A stretch of 50,428 bases of DNA from Natrialba asiatica DSM 12278 (GCF_000337555.1 NZ_AOIO01000021.1:1-50428), one strand, 5' to 3'; positions 41,804 to 50,428 are shown, numbered from the stretch's first letter. Program-made: numbers and translations. The notes: generated from the sequence alone by a model not told the origin.

Positions 41804-43321
41804 TTAGTCGTCGAGTTCGTGCCAGGACAGGCGCGGGCTTCGCGCCGCGCTGGTCTGGTCGATCCGTCGCGCGGTCGTCCGCTCCGGCGCGTCGGCGAGC
41901 GTCTCGTCGTCCTCCCGCGCGACGGCGTTGAACGCCGCCGCCAACCGATCGAGCGTATCCTTGCTCTCGACCTCCGTCGGCTCGGTCATCAGCGCCTCGG
42001 GGACGATTTCGGGCCACTTCGTCGTCGGCGGGTGCACCCCGTAGTCGAGCATCCGCTTTGCCACGTCGGCCGCGTCCCGCTCGCCCGCGCTCGCGACGAA
42101 CTCGTGGTGGAACGGGCCGTACGGAACGCCGAACTCGATCTGGCTCGCGAGGTAGTTCGCGTTGAGCACTGCCTTCGCGCTTGCATCTGCGAGCCCCTCG
42201 TCGCCGAGTCTGGCGATGTAGGCGAAGGCCTTTACGAGGACGAGCCAGTTGCCCTGAAACCCGTGGACCTTGCCGATTGTGTGTTCGGGATCGAACAGTT
42301 CGTAGCGCTGCTCACCGGCACCGGCACTGTCACTGTCACCATCACTGTTTCTGTCTTCCGCACGCGTGCCGTCCTCGGCCGCTCGTACCCGCGGCGCGGG
42401 CAGGAACGGCGCGAGTTCGTCCACGACGCCGACGGGGCCCGCGCCGGGGCCGCCGCCGCCGTGGGGCGTCGCGAACGTCTTGTGGACGTTGTAGTGCATG
42501 ACGTCGAAGCCCATGTCGCCGGGGCGGGCGCGCCCGAGCAGGGCGTTCAGGTTCGCGCCGTCGTAGTAGAGCAGGCCGCCCACGTCGTGGACCATGTCGG
42601 CGATCTCCTCGATGTCGCGCTCGAACAGGCCGAGCGTGTTCGGGTTGGTGAGCATCAGCGCCGCCGTGTGCTCCGAGAGGGCGGCGTCGAGCGCTTCGAG
42701 ATCGACCCGTCCCTCGTCGTCGCTGGGCAGCGACACCACGTCGTAGCCGCCGAGGGCGGCGCTGGCGAAGTTCGTCCCGTGGGCGCTCTCGGGAACGATG
42801 ACCTCGTCGCGGTGATCCTCGCCGTTGTGTTCGTGGTAGGCCGCGGCGACGCGGATGCCGACGAACTCGCCTGCTGCGCCGGCCGGCGGTTGGAGCGTAA
42901 CGGCGTCCATGCCGCCGATTCGGCCGAGGTAGTCCTGCAGGCGAGAGAGGAGTTCGAGCGTGCCCTGCACCGACGCCGCCGAGCGATCGGGGTGGACGCT
43001 CGCGCCCGGCAGCGCCGCCACGTCTTCGGTGAATTTCGGGTTGTACTTCATCGTACACGAGCCGAGCGGGTACGGTCCGCTGTCGATCCCGTAGATCATC
43101 TGCGAGAGGCGCGTGTAGTGGCGGGCGAGTTCGGGTTCGGAGAGGGCGGGCAGTTCGAGTTCGTCCCGCGTGAGGTCGTCGGGAAGCGGCGACTCGTCAC
43201 CGATCTCGACGCGAGTCCGGTCCTTCTCCGAGAGCAGGGGTTCGTACTGGCCGTCGTCGACGTAGCGGGCCTGATCGTAGCGGACCTGCCGTGCATCGGC
43301 GACCGGGTCGCCGTCGCTCAT
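41804..43321 (-). CDS. gcvPB: Glycine dehydrogenase (decarboxylating) subunit 2, GcvPB
   Basis: A 505-residue PLP subunit of the P protein of the glycine cleavage system. Seen: [45 protein letters not shown], and the PLP lysine in [18 protein letters not shown] near residue 280. Together with subunit 1 it decarboxylates glycine and loads the aminomethyl group on GcvH. An insertion of Asp/Ser/Arg/Asn/Gly repeat type (about residues 322-345) lies before the conserved [14 protein letters not shown]. Start ATG 43321 overlaps the GcvPA stop by four bases. Confidence 0.94.
   Translation of the reverse strand: MSDGDPVADARQVRYDQARYVDDGQYEPLLSEKDRTRVEIGDESPLPDDLTRDELELPALSEPELARHYTRLSQMIYGIDSGPYPLGSCTMKYNPKFTEDVAALPGASVHPDRSAASVQGTLELLSRLQDYLGRIGGMDAVTLQPPAGAAGEFVGIRVAAAYHEHNGEDHRDEVIVPESAHGTNFASAALGGYDVVSLPSDDEGRVDLEALDAALSEHTAALMLTNPNTLGLFERDIEEIADMVHDVGGLLYYDGANLNALLGRARPGDMGFDVMHYNVHKTFATPHGGGGPGAGPVGVVDELAPFLPAPRVRAAEDGTRAEDRNSDGDSDSAGAGEQRYELFDPEHTIGKVHGFQGNWLVLVKAFAYIARLGDEGLADASAKAVLNANYLASQIEFGVPYGPFHHEFVASAGERDAADVAKRMLDYGVHPPTTKWPEIVPEALMTEPTEVESKDTLDRLAAAFNAVAREDDETLADAPERTTARRIDQTSAARSPRLSWHELDD
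42301..42358 (-). repeat. Repeat-expanded loop in gcvPB
   Basis: On the coding strand, degenerate GAC/AGT/GGT triplets form a six-base pattern ([11 protein letters not shown]). It adds about 20 acidic residues to a surface loop. Confidence 0.6.
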
Positions 43322-44661
43322 CGAACCACCTCCGAAAACGCCGCGACGAACGCGTCGAGTTCTGTGTCCGGAACGCCGGCGACACAACACTGCACCTCGT
43401 GTTCGCCGACGACGTGGACCGCGAAGCCGCGCCTCTCGAGATCCTCGGCGATCGCCGGCGCGGGCTGATCGACGTGCGCGACGAACTCGCGGATGTGGTG
43501 ACGGTCGTGAACCGGTGCCGTCACGCCGACGAGGTCGTCGAGTCGCTCGGCGAGAGTTTCGGCGCGGGTGACGCCGCGTTTCGCGAGGTCGACCAGCCCG
43601 TCGGGGCCGAGTGCGGCGGCGTGCATCGCGGTTCGCAGCGCGACCCAGGCCTGGTTCGTGCAGATGTTGCTCGTCGCGCGTTCGCGGCGGATGTGCTGTT
43701 CGCGGGTCTGCAGGGTGAGCGTGAACGCCCGCCGGTCGGTTGCATCCTCGCTGACGCCGACCAGGCGGCCGGGGACCTGCCGCAGGTAGTCCTCGCGACA
43801 GGCGAACAGGCCGAGGCCCATGCCGTAACTCGTCGGCAGGCCGAGGACGCTCGCGTCGCCGATGACCACGTCGGCTCCCGCGTCGGCGGGTCGTTGGAGG
43901 AGGGAGAGCGCGACCGGGTCGGAACCGAGGACGAACAGCGCGTCCGCGTCGGTTGCGAGTTCGCTCGCGGCGTCGAGGCGTTCCTCGATCGTCCCGCGGA
44001 CGGTCGGGTTCTCGGCGTAGAGCATGACGACGTCCTCGTCGACCGCGGCCGCGAGTTCGTCGGCGTCGATGGCGCCGTCGGCGGTCGGGTACGACTCGAC
44101 GATCAGGTCGGTGCCGGCGACGTAGTTCTCGAGGGTGCCCCGGCGCTCCTTGCGCAGGAGGTCCGGCACGAGAACGCGGTGGCCGCTTGTCTCGCGGACG
44201 CGATCCGCAAGCGTCGCTGCCTCGCCGAGTGCGGTCGCCGCGTCGTACATCGAGCAGTTGGCGATTTCGAGTCCCGTCAGTTCGACCAGCAGCGACTGGT
44301 ACTCGAACAGCGCCTGCAGAAAGCCCTGCGAGATTTCGGGCTGGTACTGCGTGTAAGAGGTGAGAAATTCGGAGCGATCCGCGAGGTGATCGACCAGCGA
44401 GGGCACGTAGTAGCCGTAGTGGCCACGACCGAGCAGTTCAGTGAGATTCTCGTTACGTCCGAGAATCGATCGCACGAGTCGTCTCGTCTCGCGCTCGGAC
44501 CGAGCGTCGATACCGAACTCGTCCGTGAATCGGATGGCATCGGGAATGTCGAACAGTTCCGCGATAGAGTCGGCCTCGACTGCCTCGAGCATCGCATCGC
44601 GCTCGTCGGCCGTGTGGGGGGCGTACGGACTCCCGGAGGCGCGTGTTTCTGCCCCGTTCAT
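43318..44661 (-). CDS. gcvPA: Glycine dehydrogenase (decarboxylating) subunit 1, GcvPA
   Basis: A 447-residue N-terminal half of the split archaeal P protein. Seen: [34 protein letters not shown], a [20 protein letters not shown] segment (quoted in part), and [20 protein letters not shown]. It lacks the PLP lysine, which is on subunit 2, as normal. Starts at ATG 44661. First of a two-gene unit; neither gcvT nor gcvH, usual companions in haloarchaea, is in the 200 bases upstream. Confidence 0.93.
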   Translation of the reverse strand: MNGAETRASGSPYAPHTADERDAMLEAVEADSIAELFDIPDAIRFTDEFGIDARSERETRRLVRSILGRNENLTELLGRGHYGYYVPSLVDHLADRSEFLTSYTQYQPEISQGFLQALFEYQSLLVELTGLEIANCSMYDAATALGEAATLADRVRETSGHRVLVPDLLRKERRGTLENYVAGTDLIVESYPTADGAIDADELAAAVDEDVVMLYAENPTVRGTIEERLDAASELATDADALFVLGSDPVALSLLQRPADAGADVVIGDASVLGLPTSYGMGLGLFACREDYLRQVPGRLVGVSEDATDRRAFTLTLQTREQHIRRERATSNICTNQAWVALRTAMHAAALGPDGLVDLAKRGVTRAETLAERLDDLVGVTAPVHDRHHIREFVAHVDQPAPAIAEDLERRGFAVHVVGEHEVQCCVAGVPDTELDAFVAAFSEVVR

Positions 44662-44873
44662 ACTCTCCCCCTGATGGTTTGGCTTCGGATTCGGGCGCTG
44701 GCTGTGGTGTGATGGGTGTCCTGTCGGTGTTGCGATCTCTCTCGATCCCCCTCTCGATTACAGGATGGCATTCGGGACACGATAGCAGTCCGTTGCGGCC
44801 AGGGACTAATTAACGCACCCGTTCCGCGTGGGCGGGCAGCGTGTTTCGGTACGAGACAGTCGGTCACGGCTGG

Positions 44874-46235
44874 CTACCGGTCGAGTTCGGAGTCGGTATC
44901 GGTTGCAGTCTCGTTGCCGTTCTCGAGATTCCCGTCGGTCTCGTCGGTTTCGCTGGTCTTGTCGGTCCCATCGCTCTCGTTGCTCTCGTCGCTCTCGTCG
45001 CTCTCGTCGGGGGAGTCGTCGTGCTCACGTTCCGTCGCTTCGTCACCGCCGGCTGCGGTCTCATCTGCGTTCGTCTCGGTATCGCCACCTTCGTCCACAT
45101 CGAGTTCACTCTCGGGAGGTTGCTCGCCGGTGAGTCCAGTTTCGGGAGCGGTCTGGACCGCACTGTCGACGCCGGGGGTACCGGTTCCGGTGACCGGGTG
45201 GGGGGCGTCGGCGCGCTCGCGGGTGAAGAGATCGAGGGTGATCTTCGCCCCGCCGAGGACGACCGGACCGATAAAGAGGCCGACGGCACCGAAGACGACG
45301 AGGCCGCCGAAGATGCCGACGACGATAATCGCCGAGTTGAACGCGCTCGTGCGGCCGATGAGCGCGGGGCGGATGTAGGTGTCCGAGGCGCTGACGATCG
45401 AGCCGTAGACGATGAGGATCGCGGCCGGAACGAGTTGTCCGGTCGCGAGCAGTCCGATCGAAACCGGCACCCAGACGCCGAAGGCCCCGATGAGGGGGAG
45501 CAACGCGAAGATAAACGTCACGACCGAGAGGAGGACGACCGCCGGAACGCCGAGGACGGCGAGGCCGATCCCGATCAGGACCGCTTGAATCGCCGCGACG
45601 ACGACGTTTCCGACGACGGAAGCCCACATGAGCTGGTCGAGTTCAGAGAGCAGTTCCGCGAGCAGGTCGTCTTCGATGGGGACGACGCGTTGCACCCAGA
45701 CGACGAACTCGCCACCGTCTCGGAGGAGGGCAAAGAGGACGAACACGGTCACGGTGAGGCCGATGAAGAGTCCCGGTGCGCCGCCGGCGATCTCGACCGC
45801 GCTCATGGCCAGCCCCTGCAGTCCCGTCGCGATCGGGTCCTGATAGGTCTGGTAGAACTCGACGATATCGACCGAGTAGCCCACGTTTTCGAGTTGCGAT
45901 TCGATGATCGCGACATCGAGGTTGCCGTTTCCGTCCTGGATCACGTCGACGAGGTTGAGCGCCTCGCGGAACGCGACGGCGAGGACGTACGCCAACGGCA
46001 ACAAGAGTGCGAGGATCGTGACCGCGACGAGCGAGAGGGCCGCGATGAGCGAGCTCACGTACCGTTCGAGCCAGCGCTGTGCCGGAACGAGAATGTACGC
46101 GAGCACGACACCCAGGAGGACGTACTGGAGATAGGGAAGAATAACGAGAAGTCCGAGAACCGTAGCCACGATAGCGAGGACGGTTAGTCCCGGTCGCTTG
46201 GCGAACCACTCCCCTGACGGAGGACGATCGGCCAT
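44874..46235 (-). CDS. AI-2E family transporter with an acidic tail
   Basis: A 453-residue membrane protein. Seen: N-terminal twin hydrophobic helices (LTVLAIVATVLGLLVILPYL), a soluble middle with long helices, then six or more helices including LLSVVTFIFALLPLIGAFGV and a GRTSAFNSAIIVVGIFGGL segment typical of the AI-2E (PerM) family. Residues about 350-453 are hydrophilic Asp/Glu/Ser/Thr repeats (DESDESDESNESDGTD). Family members include sodium/proton and autoinducer exporters; the substrate is unknown. It has its own promoter. Confidence 0.88.
   Translation of the reverse strand: MADRPPSGEWFAKRPGLTVLAIVATVLGLLVILPYLQYVLLGVVLAYILVPAQRWLERYVSSLIAALSLVAVTILALLLPLAYVLAVAFREALNLVDVIQDGNGNLDVAIIESQLENVGYSVDIVEFYQTYQDPIATGLQGLAMSAVEIAGGAPGLFIGLTVTVFVLFALLRDGGEFVVWVQRVVPIEDDLLAELLSELDQLMWASVVGNVVVAAIQAVLIGIGLAVLGVPAVVLLSVVTFIFALLPLIGAFGVWVPVSIGLLATGQLVPAAILIVYGSIVSASDTYIRPALIGRTSAFNSAIIVVGIFGGLVVFGAVGLFIGPVVLGGAKITLDLFTRERADAPHPVTGTGTPGVDSAVQTAPETGLTGEQPPESELDVDEGGDTETNADETAAGGDEATEREHDDSPDESDESDESNESDGTDKTSETDETDGNLENGNETATDTDSELDR
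44972..45008 (-). repeat. Nine-base SDE repeat in the AI-2E gene tail
   Basis: GCTCTCGTC / GCTCTCGTT units, four copies in a row on the plus strand (Asp-Glu-Ser on the coding strand), within a longer acidic low-complexity tail. Near-identical copies suggest recent expansion. Confidence 0.8.
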
Positions 46236-46261
46236 GGATACGGACCGGTACGCACTCCGAA

Positions 46262-46272
46262 CGTATTATATT
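46262..46272 (-). promoter_or_regulatory. TATA box of the AI-2E gene
   Basis: CAATATAATAC on the minus strand, centred about 32 bases before the ATG at 46235. A clear A+T-rich element. Confidence 0.6.
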
Positions 46273-46306
46273 GATGAAACGACGGCCCGCAATCGGGCGG
46301 CCGCAG

Positions 46307-48841
46307 TCACTCCGAAAGCAACGACCGCGAGGAATTCGTGACGACGAGCAGACTGCTCGCGCCCATCGCAAGCGCGGCAAACAGGGGGTTAATCAGCCCC
46401 GTCACCGCGAGCGGAATCGCGACCGCGTTGTAACAGAACGCCCAGCCGATGTTTCCTTTCACGCGTCGGTCCGTCGCCCGCGCGAGTTCAAAGACCGTCT
46501 CGACCGACGAGAGGTCGTCGTCGACGAGCGCCACGTCGGCCGCGTCGGCCGCCATCGCCGTGCCGCCGCCGAGCGCGATGCCGAGATCCGAACTCGCGAG
46601 CGCGGGGGCGTCGTTGGTGCCGTCGCCGATCATGACGGTTCGGCCCGTCCGCTTGAGCCGGTCGACGGTTTCGGCCTTCCCTTCGGGCGGGACGCCGGCG
46701 AAAACCTGATCGACCGCCTCGTGCTCGCGGAACTGGGTTGCGGCTCTCGCGTCGTCGCCGGTGAGCACGACGATTTCGGAGCCGCTCTCCGAGATCGCCG
46801 TCAGCGTCTCGTCCCAGTTCTCCCGGAGGTCGTCGCCGACGACGATGACGCCCGAGGCGGTGCCGTTGCGGCCGACGGCGACGGGGACGCGTCCGGTTTC
46901 GCGGGCGGCGCTGACTTGCTCGGCGAGTGCAGCCGGCACGTCCCAGCCGCGGTCCCGGAACAGGTCGGGGTGGCCGACGACGACCTCGTCGCCGTCGACG
47001 GTGCCGGAGACGCCGTTGCGGTGGGAGTCGAAGGCGTCGACGCGGTCAGTTGCGGTTTCATCTGTGTCGGCGTCGACCGCGTCACCTCCCGTCGCCGCTG
47101 CGGAGTCGACCGCGGGATCGGATTCGGGCTCGTTGGACGTGGGTTCGACCGCGCCGCCGTCCGCAACGGGCGTCGCCGCGGCGATAGCCGTCCCGACCGG
47201 GTGGGCGGACCGCTCCTCGAGCGCGGCGGCCTGTTCGAGCAGGTCGTCCGGAAGGTCGGCGTCGACGACGGTCATGTCCCCCGTCGTGAGCGTGCCGGTC
47301 TTGTCGAAGACGACGGTGTCCGCGTTGCGGATGCGCTCGAAGACGCTGTCGTCGAAAACGACGATCGAGCGCTCGAGCGCGTCCCGGATACCGGCTGCGA
47401 CGGCGAGGGGCGTCGCGAGACCGAGCGCGCACGGACAGGAGACGATCAGGACCGTCAGCCCGGTGAGCAGGGCCGTCGCGAGACCGGAGCCGAGCGCGAG
47501 ATAGCCGGCCGTGACGGCGACGGCGAGTGCGAGCACGAACGGGACGAAAATCGTCGCCAGTTTGTCCGCGAGTTTCTGGATGCCGTGGGTGCCGCTCTGG
47601 AGGTCCCAGACGAGTTCGCTGATCCGGTCGAGGGTGCTGGTGGCGTCCTCGCCGACGCGGACGGTCAGCGAGCCCTCGGAGACGACGGAGCCGCCGACGA
47701 CCTCGTCGCCGGATTCCTTCGTCACGGGCAGCGATTCGCCGGTGACGACGGCCTCGTCGACCGCGGCGCGGCCGTCGACGACGGTGCCGTCGATCGGAAC
47801 GCGCTCGCCGGTGCGGACCAGCACGCGGTCGCCGGGGTCGAGTTCGTCGACGGACGTCGATTCGGTGTCGCCGTGCTCGCCGACGCGGCGGGCCTCCTCG
47901 ACCTGCACGGCGGTCAGATCCGAGAGGCGCTCGGTCGCCTGGCGTTTGATCGTCGACTCGTAGTAGCCGCCGACGGTGACGATGACGACGATGGCGACGG
48001 TCACGTCGTAGTAGATGTGTTCGTGGCCGACCGCGATCGAGAGCGTGCTGTAGAGGTACGCGCTGACGGCCGCGATCGCGACGAGCAGGTCCATGTTCGG
48101 CGACCGCGTCTTGACGGCGACGTAGGCCCCTTGGAGGATCGGTTTGCCGGTCACGGCCAGGACGATCGTCGTGAGGGCGGCGATCACGACGTAGAACGGC
48201 GTCGCGAGTTCGCTCGAGAGCGTTTGCGTGAAGAACTCGGTCGTCCGCTCGTCGTAGAACAGCCCGCCGAAGTAGGTCGGGTAGATGATGACGATGTACT
48301 GCAACATCACCATCATCCCCATGAGGACGCCGACGCCGACGCGGGCCATCTCCCAATTGTTGGCTCGCCGCCGGCTGAACGCGTCCGCGCGGTCGTAGGC
48401 GCTGTACCCGAGTTTGCTGATCTCCGCTTTGAGGTCCTCGACCGAGACGACACCGGGGTCGTGATCGATCCGCGCCGTGTCGGTCACGTAACTCGAACTC
48501 GCGTGGCTGACGCCGTCGGTTTCCGCGGCGACCGACTCGATGAACGCCTCGCAGGTCGTACAGTACATTCCGTCGACCTCGAGGAACGTCGTTTCGTGGT
48601 CGGGCGGTACGTCCCGCGGTGTCCCGTCTTGGGCCTCGTCCGCCGCTCGCGCGTTGCGAACGTCGGCCGCGTCCACGTCTTCTACATCGCCGAGCGCGTC
48701 GTAGACATCGCGACAACCGACACAACAGAACGCGTTGCCGTCGGCGACGACGCCGCTGCCGTCGACCGGCAGGTCACAGAGGGTACAGCCGCTATCGGCA
48801 TCGCCGTCGACCGCGGATTGAGAGTTCGGTGTCTCCGTCAT
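46307..48841 (-). CDS. Copper-translocating P1B-type ATPase
   Basis: An 844-residue cation pump. Seen: an N-terminal zinc-finger-like metal-binding region (CTLCDLPVDG ... FCCVGC, residues about 17-40), a heavy-metal-associated domain with GMYCTTCEAF near 94, CPCALGLATPLA near 467 in the membrane, DKTGTLTTGD near 514, a SAHPVG motif in the nucleotide domain, and GDGTNDAP near 739. An acidic low-complexity insert sits in the nucleotide domain (about 565-610). The N-terminal Cys region is the kind seen in CcoI/FixI pumps supplying copper for oxidase assembly, supported by the SafE-like gene 18 bases upstream. Substrate Cu+ is most likely. Confidence 0.93.
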   Translation of the reverse strand: MTETPNSQSAVDGDADSGCTLCDLPVDGSGVVADGNAFCCVGCRDVYDALGDVEDVDAADVRNARAADEAQDGTPRDVPPDHETTFLEVDGMYCTTCEAFIESVAAETDGVSHASSSYVTDTARIDHDPGVVSVEDLKAEISKLGYSAYDRADAFSRRRANNWEMARVGVGVLMGMMVMLQYIVIIYPTYFGGLFYDERTTEFFTQTLSSELATPFYVVIAALTTIVLAVTGKPILQGAYVAVKTRSPNMDLLVAIAAVSAYLYSTLSIAVGHEHIYYDVTVAIVVIVTVGGYYESTIKRQATERLSDLTAVQVEEARRVGEHGDTESTSVDELDPGDRVLVRTGERVPIDGTVVDGRAAVDEAVVTGESLPVTKESGDEVVGGSVVSEGSLTVRVGEDATSTLDRISELVWDLQSGTHGIQKLADKLATIFVPFVLALAVAVTAGYLALGSGLATALLTGLTVLIVSCPCALGLATPLAVAAGIRDALERSIVVFDDSVFERIRNADTVVFDKTGTLTTGDMTVVDADLPDDLLEQAAALEERSAHPVGTAIAAATPVADGGAVEPTSNEPESDPAVDSAAATGGDAVDADTDETATDRVDAFDSHRNGVSGTVDGDEVVVGHPDLFRDRGWDVPAALAEQVSAARETGRVPVAVGRNGTASGVIVVGDDLRENWDETLTAISESGSEIVVLTGDDARAATQFREHEAVDQVFAGVPPEGKAETVDRLKRTGRTVMIGDGTNDAPALASSDLGIALGGGTAMAADAADVALVDDDLSSVETVFELARATDRRVKGNIGWAFCYNAVAIPLAVTGLINPLFAALAMGASSLLVVTNSSRSLLSE

Positions 48842-48859
48842 ACCTATCGAATCGTCCGC

Positions 48860-49732
48860 TCAGTGGTTCTCGTGGCCGCCCGCTTCGATACCCGCCACGT
48901 CGAAGCCGTCGTAGAACGGCAACCCGGGGTGTGGGACGTGGATTCCCAGACTCATCAACCCGTGTGCGAGCAGGACGTAGCCGAGGACGATGAAGGCCGC
49001 CCCGAGGAGGCGGTGTACCCGCCGTCGGTGGGCGACGTCGACGGCCTCGATGACGGTCCCGTAAGCGAAGACGGCCGGGACCGTACCCAGCCCCAGCGCG
49101 GCGAGGGCGAGCGCTCCCCTCGTCGGCGATCCCGTCGCGAAGGCGTACAGAAACGCCGGGTAGAGGATGGGACACGGCAGCAGGCCGTGCAACGCGCCGA
49201 GGCCGACGATGCCCGGCCCGTTCGCCAGGCGATCGACGTACCCCGTCAGCCAGCCGACGAGCCGCTCGCCGCCCGGCAGACTGACGCCGCCAGTGCTCCG
49301 CCCGAGAAGGTAGTAGAGTCCAGTCACCATGACGAACGCGCCAACGAGCAGGCCGACCCCGCCGCGGGCGAACTCGACGAACGACGTGAGTTGGGCCGTC
49401 GTCACGTACAAGATGCCGCCCAGCGTACCAAAGAGTCCCCCGAGCAGCGTGTAACTCGCCGTTCGTCCGAGATTGAACAGCGCGTGCTGGCGCACTTCGT
49501 AGATCGTAAGGTGTCCGCTCGGGCGGGCGCTGTCGGAGGCAGTGGACGCGTGTCCGCCGTCCGTACTGGTCGCCCCCTGCGACCGCCGTCCGCTCTCACT
49601 CCCATTTCCGTCCATCCGGCTCGCATAGATCGTCACGAGCGGGCCGCACATCCCGATACAGTGCCCGCCGGCCAGCAGGCCGATAACGAACAACAGGGCC
49701 ACGTCGACGCCGAGGAGTGAGAGTGGGTCCAT
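48860..49732 (-). CDS. SafE/TauE-like membrane protein, oxidase-assembly type
   Basis: A 290-residue, six- to seven-helix protein. Seen: LLAGGHCIGMCGPLVTIYAS, the family's Cys/Met/His-containing first turn, then a hydrophilic loop rich in Ser/Gly (about 40-72), later LGALHGLLPCPILYPAFLYA with a second Cys, and LLGAAFIVLGYVLLAHGL. This pattern, with Met/Cys/His residues in membrane turns, is seen in copper-related sulfite-exporter-like proteins encoded beside CcoI ATPases. It probably partners the downstream copper pump, in one operon. ATG 49732. Confidence 0.9.
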   Translation of the reverse strand: MDPLSLLGVDVALLFVIGLLAGGHCIGMCGPLVTIYASRMDGNGSESGRRSQGATSTDGGHASTASDSARPSGHLTIYEVRQHALFNLGRTASYTLLGGLFGTLGGILYVTTAQLTSFVEFARGGVGLLVGAFVMVTGLYYLLGRSTGGVSLPGGERLVGWLTGYVDRLANGPGIVGLGALHGLLPCPILYPAFLYAFATGSPTRGALALAALGLGTVPAVFAYGTVIEAVDVAHRRRVHRLLGAAFIVLGYVLLAHGLMSLGIHVPHPGLPFYDGFDVAGIEAGGHENH

Positions 49733-49920
49733 GATCGGTCGGGGCTTTCGCCGTTAGCCGACCTAGTCACCCCACCGGGTAGTGCGTTTCGCCTTCGATC
49801 CCCGCAGACGGCTGTACGCGCCGACTCTCACCCGAACGAGTTCGGATATGCTGCCAAAAGCAAGTTGTCGAACACTTGCGGTTCGTCGTTCGTCGTTCGT
49901 CGCTCGTCGCTCGTCGTGCG
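49733..49920. other. Spacer with a seven-base tandem repeat
   Basis: 188 bases between the SafE gene and the HMG-CoA synthase stop. It holds the seven-base repeat listed separately and no gene. Confidence 0.5.
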
Positions 49921-49922
49921 TC
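49881..49922. repeat. Seven-base tandem repeat GTTCGTC
   Basis: Six units: GTTCGTC three times, GCTCGTC twice, then GTGCGTC. The last unit touches the stop codon of the HMG-CoA synthase gene. The period of seven is not a multiple of three, so it is not a coding repeat; copy number could change freely. Confidence 0.85.
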
Positions 49923-50397
49923 AGTCGACGTACCGATACTGTCGTTCGCCCATCCGGCCCCAGCCGTCGAAGACGAACTCCTCGTCGGGCGTCGTGAACT
50001 CCTCGACGTCGACGTCCATCTCGTGGTTGTGGGCGTCGTGAACGTCCTCGTAATCCGCCCAGCTCAGGTCGTAGCGGGCCGCAAGCTGTTCGTCCACGTT
50101 TAACGCCTCGATCTCGTCCTTCCAACCGTCACGGACGGTTTCGGTGTGAATTTCGGCCTGCGCACCGCTTCCGTACGAGCCGATGAGCAGCGTCTCACCG
50201 GTTAGGTCGCGGCCGTCCTCGAGTGCTGACTTGAGCGCGCTCGCGCGGGCGACGTGAACGGAACCGGTGTACCAGTTGCCGACCTCGCGGGAGATCGACA
50301 GCGTCGGATCGATCATCTCCGCGTACCACTCCTGGTAGCGGTCGGTTTCCTTGAGTTCGTCCATGTACTCCCGCAGGGCCTCGCGGTAGTCCTCGTC
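49921..50397 (-). CDS. HMG-CoA synthase, N-terminal part missing
   Basis: The last 158 residues of 3-hydroxy-3-methylglutaryl-CoA synthase, which condenses acetyl-CoA with acetoacetyl-CoA to make the mevalonate precursor. Seen: DPTLSISREVGNWYTGSVHV, the family's GN-x-YTGS motif, GETLLIGSYGSGAQAE with the conserved GSGA loop, and a C-terminal end NHEMDVDVEEFTTPDEEF. The enzyme is normally about 440-460 residues. Real sequence ends at 50397; codons beyond it read MYKRQ but come from the library adapter, so the true upstream part is missing from the assembly. Confidence 0.93.
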   Translation of the reverse strand, partial: DEDYREALREYMDELKETDRYQEWYAEMIDPTLSISREVGNWYTGSVHVARASALKSALEDGRDLTGETLLIGSYGSGAQAEIHTETVRDGWKDEIEALNVDEQLAARYDLSWADYEDVHDAHNHEMDVDVEEFTTPDEEFVFDGWGRMGERQYRYVD

Positions 50398-50428
50398 CTG
50401 TCTCTTATACACATCTCTGAGCGGGCTG
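50398..50428. other. Nextera transposon adapter (artefact)
   Basis: CTGTCTCTTATACACATCT is the 19-base Tn5 mosaic end used in Nextera libraries, and the following CTGAGCGGGCTG matches the start of the older Nextera adapter 2 in reverse. These 31 bases are not part of the organism's genome. Confidence 0.97.

Noticed and set aside
46271-49720. A rightward open frame of over 1,100 codons spanning the copper ATPase and SafE genes
   Set aside because: It mirrors two well-supported genes on the minus strand and has no family resemblance; a strong shadow frame.
1-50428. Transposases, prophage, defence systems, rRNA genes
   Set aside because: I looked for DDE transposase, integrase, capsid, nuclease-helicase pairs and rRNA sequence on both strands and saw none.

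Overview
The window is chromosomal DNA from a halophilic archaeon (class Halobacteria). The evidence is the high G+C content, strongly acidic predicted proteins, archaeal-type ribosomal proteins and RNA polymerase subunits (S4, S11, S13, L18e, Rpo D/N/K), the archaeal mevalonate route, Tat-type lipoproteins, CTTAAG-like TATA boxes about 25-30 bases before many start codons, and tRNAs without an encoded CCA. Genus cannot be decided from the sequence alone. The right-hand end is not biological: the last 31 bases are a library adapter, so this is the end of an assembled contig.

Layout. 1-7 kb: the 3' part of the tRNA-Met cytidine acetyltransferase TmcA, a short-chain dehydrogenase, a DUF456 membrane protein, a copper-protein-like lipoprotein, glutamyl-tRNA synthetase and TspO. 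7-11.5 kb, leftward: geranylgeranyl-diphosphate synthase, RNase J, isopentenyl phosphate kinase and mevalonate kinase, a lipid-precursor and RNA-processing group. 11.7-17.3 kb, rightward: an accessory block with an unknown lipoprotein, a winged-helix regulator translationally coupled to a small membrane protein, a ThiR-type regulator, a DUF354 protein and a glycosyltransferase. 17.4-24 kb, leftward: a classic archaeal information-processing cluster (S13, S4, S11, Rpo-D, L18e, L13, S9, Rpo-N, Rpo-K, enolase, S2) with tRNA-Ser and tRNA-Leu genes placed before S13 and L18e. 24-28 kb: a three-gene coupled membrane operon (DUF4129, DUF58, small membrane protein). 28-33 kb: MoaA, a soluble PAS transducer, a small acidic protein, and RtcB with archease. 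33.5-36.6 kb: an acetyltransferase, then primase small subunit PriS coupled to a GINS subunit.

36.8-38.1 kb is a decayed patch: an intact SRPBCC protein beside a multiply broken ArsR repressor, then a gene-free stretch ending in a tRNA-Val with a partial copy of the tRNA 3' end. 38.3-41.8 kb holds a PduO-type cobalamin adenosyltransferase, a zinc-ribbon protein, a fused NAD kinase / inositol-phosphatase-family enzyme and an acetyltransferase. 41.8-44.7 kb holds both glycine decarboxylase subunits; 44.9-49.7 kb an AI-2E-family membrane protein and a copper P-type ATPase paired with a SafE-like protein. The window ends inside HMG-CoA synthase, an early mevalonate-pathway gene.

I found no CRISPR array, transposase, prophage or recognised defence system. 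The observations most worth following are the terminal adapter, the broken ArsR next to its intact partner, short-period repeat tracts that lengthen several unrelated proteins (notably two neighbouring surface-glycan-type genes), and the accessory block sitting between otherwise housekeeping clusters.
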